Positions 61,131-64,000 of a stretch of 64,000 nucleotides of DNA are shown here, piece by piece; position 1 is the first letter of the stretch; every line of letters begins with the position of its first letter. Under the pieces are notes generated by a model that worked only from the letters and a program-made list of their open reading frames with translations, was not told where the DNA came from and made no database searches. A program made the translations under genes and the position numbers. Source of the DNA: Phoronis australis (Eukaryota > Phoronida > Phoronidae); contig NMRA01000512.1 of the NCBI GenBank assembly GCA_002633005.1, forward strand, positions 194,142-258,141, read 5' to 3'.

Positions 61131-61285
61131 CTACGCCACTGGCTGCGACTGATCCCAGCCAACGTCAAAAAGGCTAAACTATATTATTGAACTTAACCCA
61201 ATCAAACGACGGGAGATGTTGTCCATGGAATTTATTCTTCTAGTTTTAAATCGATGAACCACTATGTAGTAGCATGGTAGTGCCT
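61131..61285. repeat. Dispersed repeat (partner 841-1025)
   Basis: CACTGGCTGCGACTGAT, CGTCAAAAAGGCTAAA, AATCAAACGACGGGAG and ATGAACCACTATGTAGTA align in order with 841-1025. Confidence 0.65.
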
Positions 61286-61523
61286 TTCTTAATTACATAC
61301 CGCTACTCCGAAGGCCTACTACGCACCAATGTAAATAAGTTAGAGGTTGGTTGACAAAGGACCAATAGATTTTAGAAACTACATAATCACATCACCACCT
61401 CAAAGCAACTTTAGGAAATCTTAGGTCTTCATGTATAACCAAATATCTAAAAAAAAAAAACAGATTTTAAATCAGTGAAAGTAGAACGCCTTTAGAATTT
61501 GATTTTTGGGCTGTTGCCAATGT

Positions 61524-61557
61524 GTCACGTGATGCAATTAAAATAGCATCACGTGAC
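61524..61557. promoter_or_regulatory. Perfect hairpin with two CACGTG E-boxes
   Basis: GTCACGTGATGC (61524-61535) and GCATCACGTGAC (61546-61557) are perfect inverted repeats around a 10-base AT loop. Each arm contains TCACGTGA, a site type read by bHLH-ZIP (MiT/TFE, USF) factors. Whether it is regulatory or only the tip of a foldback element is open. Confidence 0.35.
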
Positions 61558-61564
61558 CGTGTGT

Positions 61565-61875
61565 TTTTAGTAAAATTTAGCAAAAAAGAAAGGTACATGA
61601 ACAGTAAAACAACGGTATCAATAACATGATGAATTTTGTTTGATATAAATCTGCAAGGTAAGATCTCAAAAATGCTGTCACAACTTCTTTTGAAAAACAT
61701 AATTTCGGTTTTGTTTTATGCAACTTTAAAGTTTGTTCATAAAAACCGTAAAAGTCCTATTTCTATAGAGCCTCGTGCAAAAGAGGAACATTTCAAAAAC
61801 AATACCTGACAGTCGTTTGGAGAACACTGCATAACGAAAGTATAGTATCTGAAAAATTCGTATGAATCTAACAAG
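61565..61875. repeat. Dispersed repeat (partner 28478-28800)
   Basis: The second copy of the family found inside the hAT gene's intron; aligned blocks are listed under 28478-28800. Same orientation. Confidence 0.65.
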
Positions 61876-62368
61876 CCGTTTGTGAGATATTATGTTCTGA
61901 AGATAACCCAATTTGGACATTTTTCTATGTCCCTGCAGAGGTATTTATCATAATCTATTTTGCCCGATCACGCTTACGACGACTAAGAGCTAGGTTGCAG
62001 AGTAAAACTAGAGTAATATAAGATGAGAGTTGTCGAATAGTGACATCAAGTATGACGTAAGTATGACGTAAGTAGAAAAGGTAACATGAAGTGTCCCCAA
62101 TTATTCAAGAAAAACAAAGAGAATTAAGAAAATCTTAGAGGGCTTAGCAGAAAATGTAAACTAAGAAAAAACTCATACCCGGGATGGAGCGTGGGAAAAA
62201 TACTGAGACAATGCGTAGCTGGCCTTGTGGTCGACGACGCAAGTGGCTGAATGAAGTAGACCGCAATGTACTGAAGAAAGGAAATGTGACTGACCAATGA
62301 GATGTCGAGTAGAGAAGTGCATGAATACAAAAGTAGGACCGAGAGCATGCCCGCACACAGCCTAAAAT

Positions 62369-62590
62369 ATACTGGTGGGGGGCTCGAATGTTCCAGTATG
62401 TGGACCTTTTACTGAAAAATGGGGACTAAAAACGCTCAGACCTATGAATTGTGCATTCCCGCCGAATTCCTGTGCACTTTTGTCTCATTTTCTCAGACTT
62501 ATGTTTCTCTGAGGCGGATCTTTTTGGCCACTTCACCAAATTGGAGGTTTGTTCGAGCCCCCCGAGCCCCCCCTCCTCGCGCATGGAGAG
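62369..62590. repeat. Dispersed repeat, copy 2 (partner 11478-11732)
   Basis: Same block order as 11478-11732, more diverged. Confidence 0.6.
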
Positions 62591-63019
62591 GATATAAATA
62601 GAAGCGAGTATTGCTAAATGAGCTCTAAGGGTGGATATAAAATTAAAAATGACAAAGATGAAAATAATGACGATTATTACATTTTACAACTTAAATTTAA
62701 TAAAATCTCCAGGGGCTTCGATATTGCCCGATTCCGCTGTTACTTTGCGGCACTCACATTCAAAAGGATTCCGCCACCTCACGCACAAGTTCAAGTTACG
62801 GCGCATAAAAACTGTAATAGCAGTGTTTTTCCATTGGCCATGGCCCTAATGACTGGTAAAACAACTGCGGATAACAAGGGGCAAGTGTTCGACCGAGGCA
62901 AATTATTCGTGCTGTCGAACTGAGACTTATCTATAAGTTCTTGGCCACAGTAAGATTAAAAACCGGACCCTGCAGCTATGGTGATGACCAACTACTGACT
63001 ACTCTGCCTGGGTGTCAGG

Positions 63020-63142
63020 CTATAGACCCTATTCACGCCGACAGGAGGCGCATTACAAAACGAGGCTCGCTACGATAGCTCTGTTTATCGCAGTGAGCCT
63101 TGCTTTGGATTTTAATGTCCGCCGCGTGAATAGAGTCTGTGG
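63020..63142. mobile_element. 123-bp MITE sharing ends with the element at 46221-47842
   Basis: Terminal inverted repeats CTATAGACCCTATTCACGCC and CCACAGACTCTATTCACGCG. The interior (GACAGGAGGCGC, GAGGCTCGCTACGAT, CAGTGAGCC, GGATTTTAATGT) equals the two outer parts of the 1.6-kb element, so it is an internally deleted derivative or the precursor. Confidence 0.82.
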
Positions 63143-64000
63143 CGGGACTTCGTCTCAATATCTTTGGAACACACGTCTAGCTCGGTTTTCAGAACTCAAA
63201 CAAAGTTCGTTTCGAATTGGCAATGCCACAGTGACACTTGCTGCCAAACGTTGACACTAAAAATCATTCGTTCATCAATAAGCAGATGTTGCCAGCTAAG
63301 CCTAGTCTTGTATAACCGTGATTTTTCCTATAATACCAAAAATGCGCTTTCGCACGCCAAGAATCTCATCAATAATGACCAAGCCATCACAGTCCATCAC
63401 TGGTCAAACTGATAAAACCTTTCTAGGAGGGCAGATGCCGTGTTTATGTAGACATTCCTTTTTATCTAGACGCTCTTTTTTGTTAACCCGAGACGCTGGT
63501 TTTGTTTGAGCGGGTGTTCACAATGTACCAATTCATCTGAATAATTTAATTGTCAATAATTATTATTTCATTAAAAATGCATGTCTTTATTCTAAAAACC
63601 AAGAGTGTCACAAAATTAATAGCCACAAGTGTAACAGCGTTCCATGCACTTACGCCATCTACATGCCTATTGCAACAGACAGTGTTCATGGTCAGCAAGC
63701 CTACCAGCCTGCTTGATGAATTTTGCGAGTGTTTTAATGTTTTTCTTAGCTGTAATATTTTTCACTGAAACTGCTTTACTTCCCAAGCATTCTATTCTAA
63801 TGCATTGGTACGTGAAACACCGACCGACATGGTGTTCTGGTAGCATCTTGCATTCGATCAGCACGTAGGGCAGCAGGATTCTATTGTCCGACCTGTTGTT
63901 ATCTTATGTTTCCTCAGGTTACAGTGACCTGTTATCACCTGCATTTCCAATTGCAATTATGTCCTGGTCAGACTCAAAAGCGTGGTAGTAAGACTGGGAG

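Larger units (their letters stand above)
56100..64000. other. Region downstream of the PRDM9-like gene
   Basis: No gene is recognised. Open frames at 60055-60300 (starting MDEGQCVPCNVQW) and 60490-60930 have no family motif or clear exon boundaries and are left uncalled. Repeats: foldback 58133, dispersed copies at 61131, 61565 and 62369, hairpin 61524, MITE 63020. Confidence 0.5.

Overview
The window is AT-rich nuclear DNA from an animal. It has long introns with GT-AG boundaries, polyadenylation signals and many DNA-transposon remnants. Gene content (a PRDM9-type gene with an ancestral KRAB-like domain, a SMYD gene, a vertnin/OTU-type hAT transposon) fits a marine invertebrate, perhaps an echinoderm, hemichordate or cephalochordate. 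The species cannot be fixed from the sequence. Two host genes and one large transposon gene can be assembled; most other open frames are chance.

Left part (1 to about 36.1 kb, minus strand): a SMYD-family (MYND + SET) lysine methyltransferase gene. I traced eight exons with matching phases: 35976-36076, 21686-21749, 11892-12002, 11036-11102, 10404-10534, 7742-7809, 4623-4722 and 2027-2198 (271 codons). The 3' exons were not found and probably lie off the left edge. Two of its exon/intron junctions have been tandemly amplified: a 40-bp unit (about 14 copies) at the MYND exon and a 52-bp unit (3 copies) at the SET exon. Each copy carries a donor-like site.

Inside SMYD intron 1, antisense to the gene, lies a 6.4-kb apparently intact hAT-type transposon (26404-32787). 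It encodes, over three exons, a predicted 1156-residue protein with an OTU/vertnin-like domain, a PIP-box-like motif, a TTF-type zinc finger and a hAT transposase core. Two oppositely oriented non-autonomous hAT elements with perfect 8-bp target duplications lie at 19.6 and 25.0 kb.

Middle (36.1-41.0 kb): the intergenic region between two divergently transcribed histone-methyltransferase-type genes. It contains foldback elements and E2F-like motifs.

Right part (41.0-55.7 kb, plus strand): a complete PRDM9-like gene of nine exons and 667 codons: KRAB-like box, SSXRD-like motif, zinc knuckle, PR/SET domain, two isolated zinc fingers, then a tandem C2H2 array whose 84-bp units are nearly identical. 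Its introns hold a dead L1/Tx1-like LINE, a tRNA-like sequence and a duplicated block with an element present in one copy and absent from the other. The last 8 kb hold repeats and no recognisable gene.
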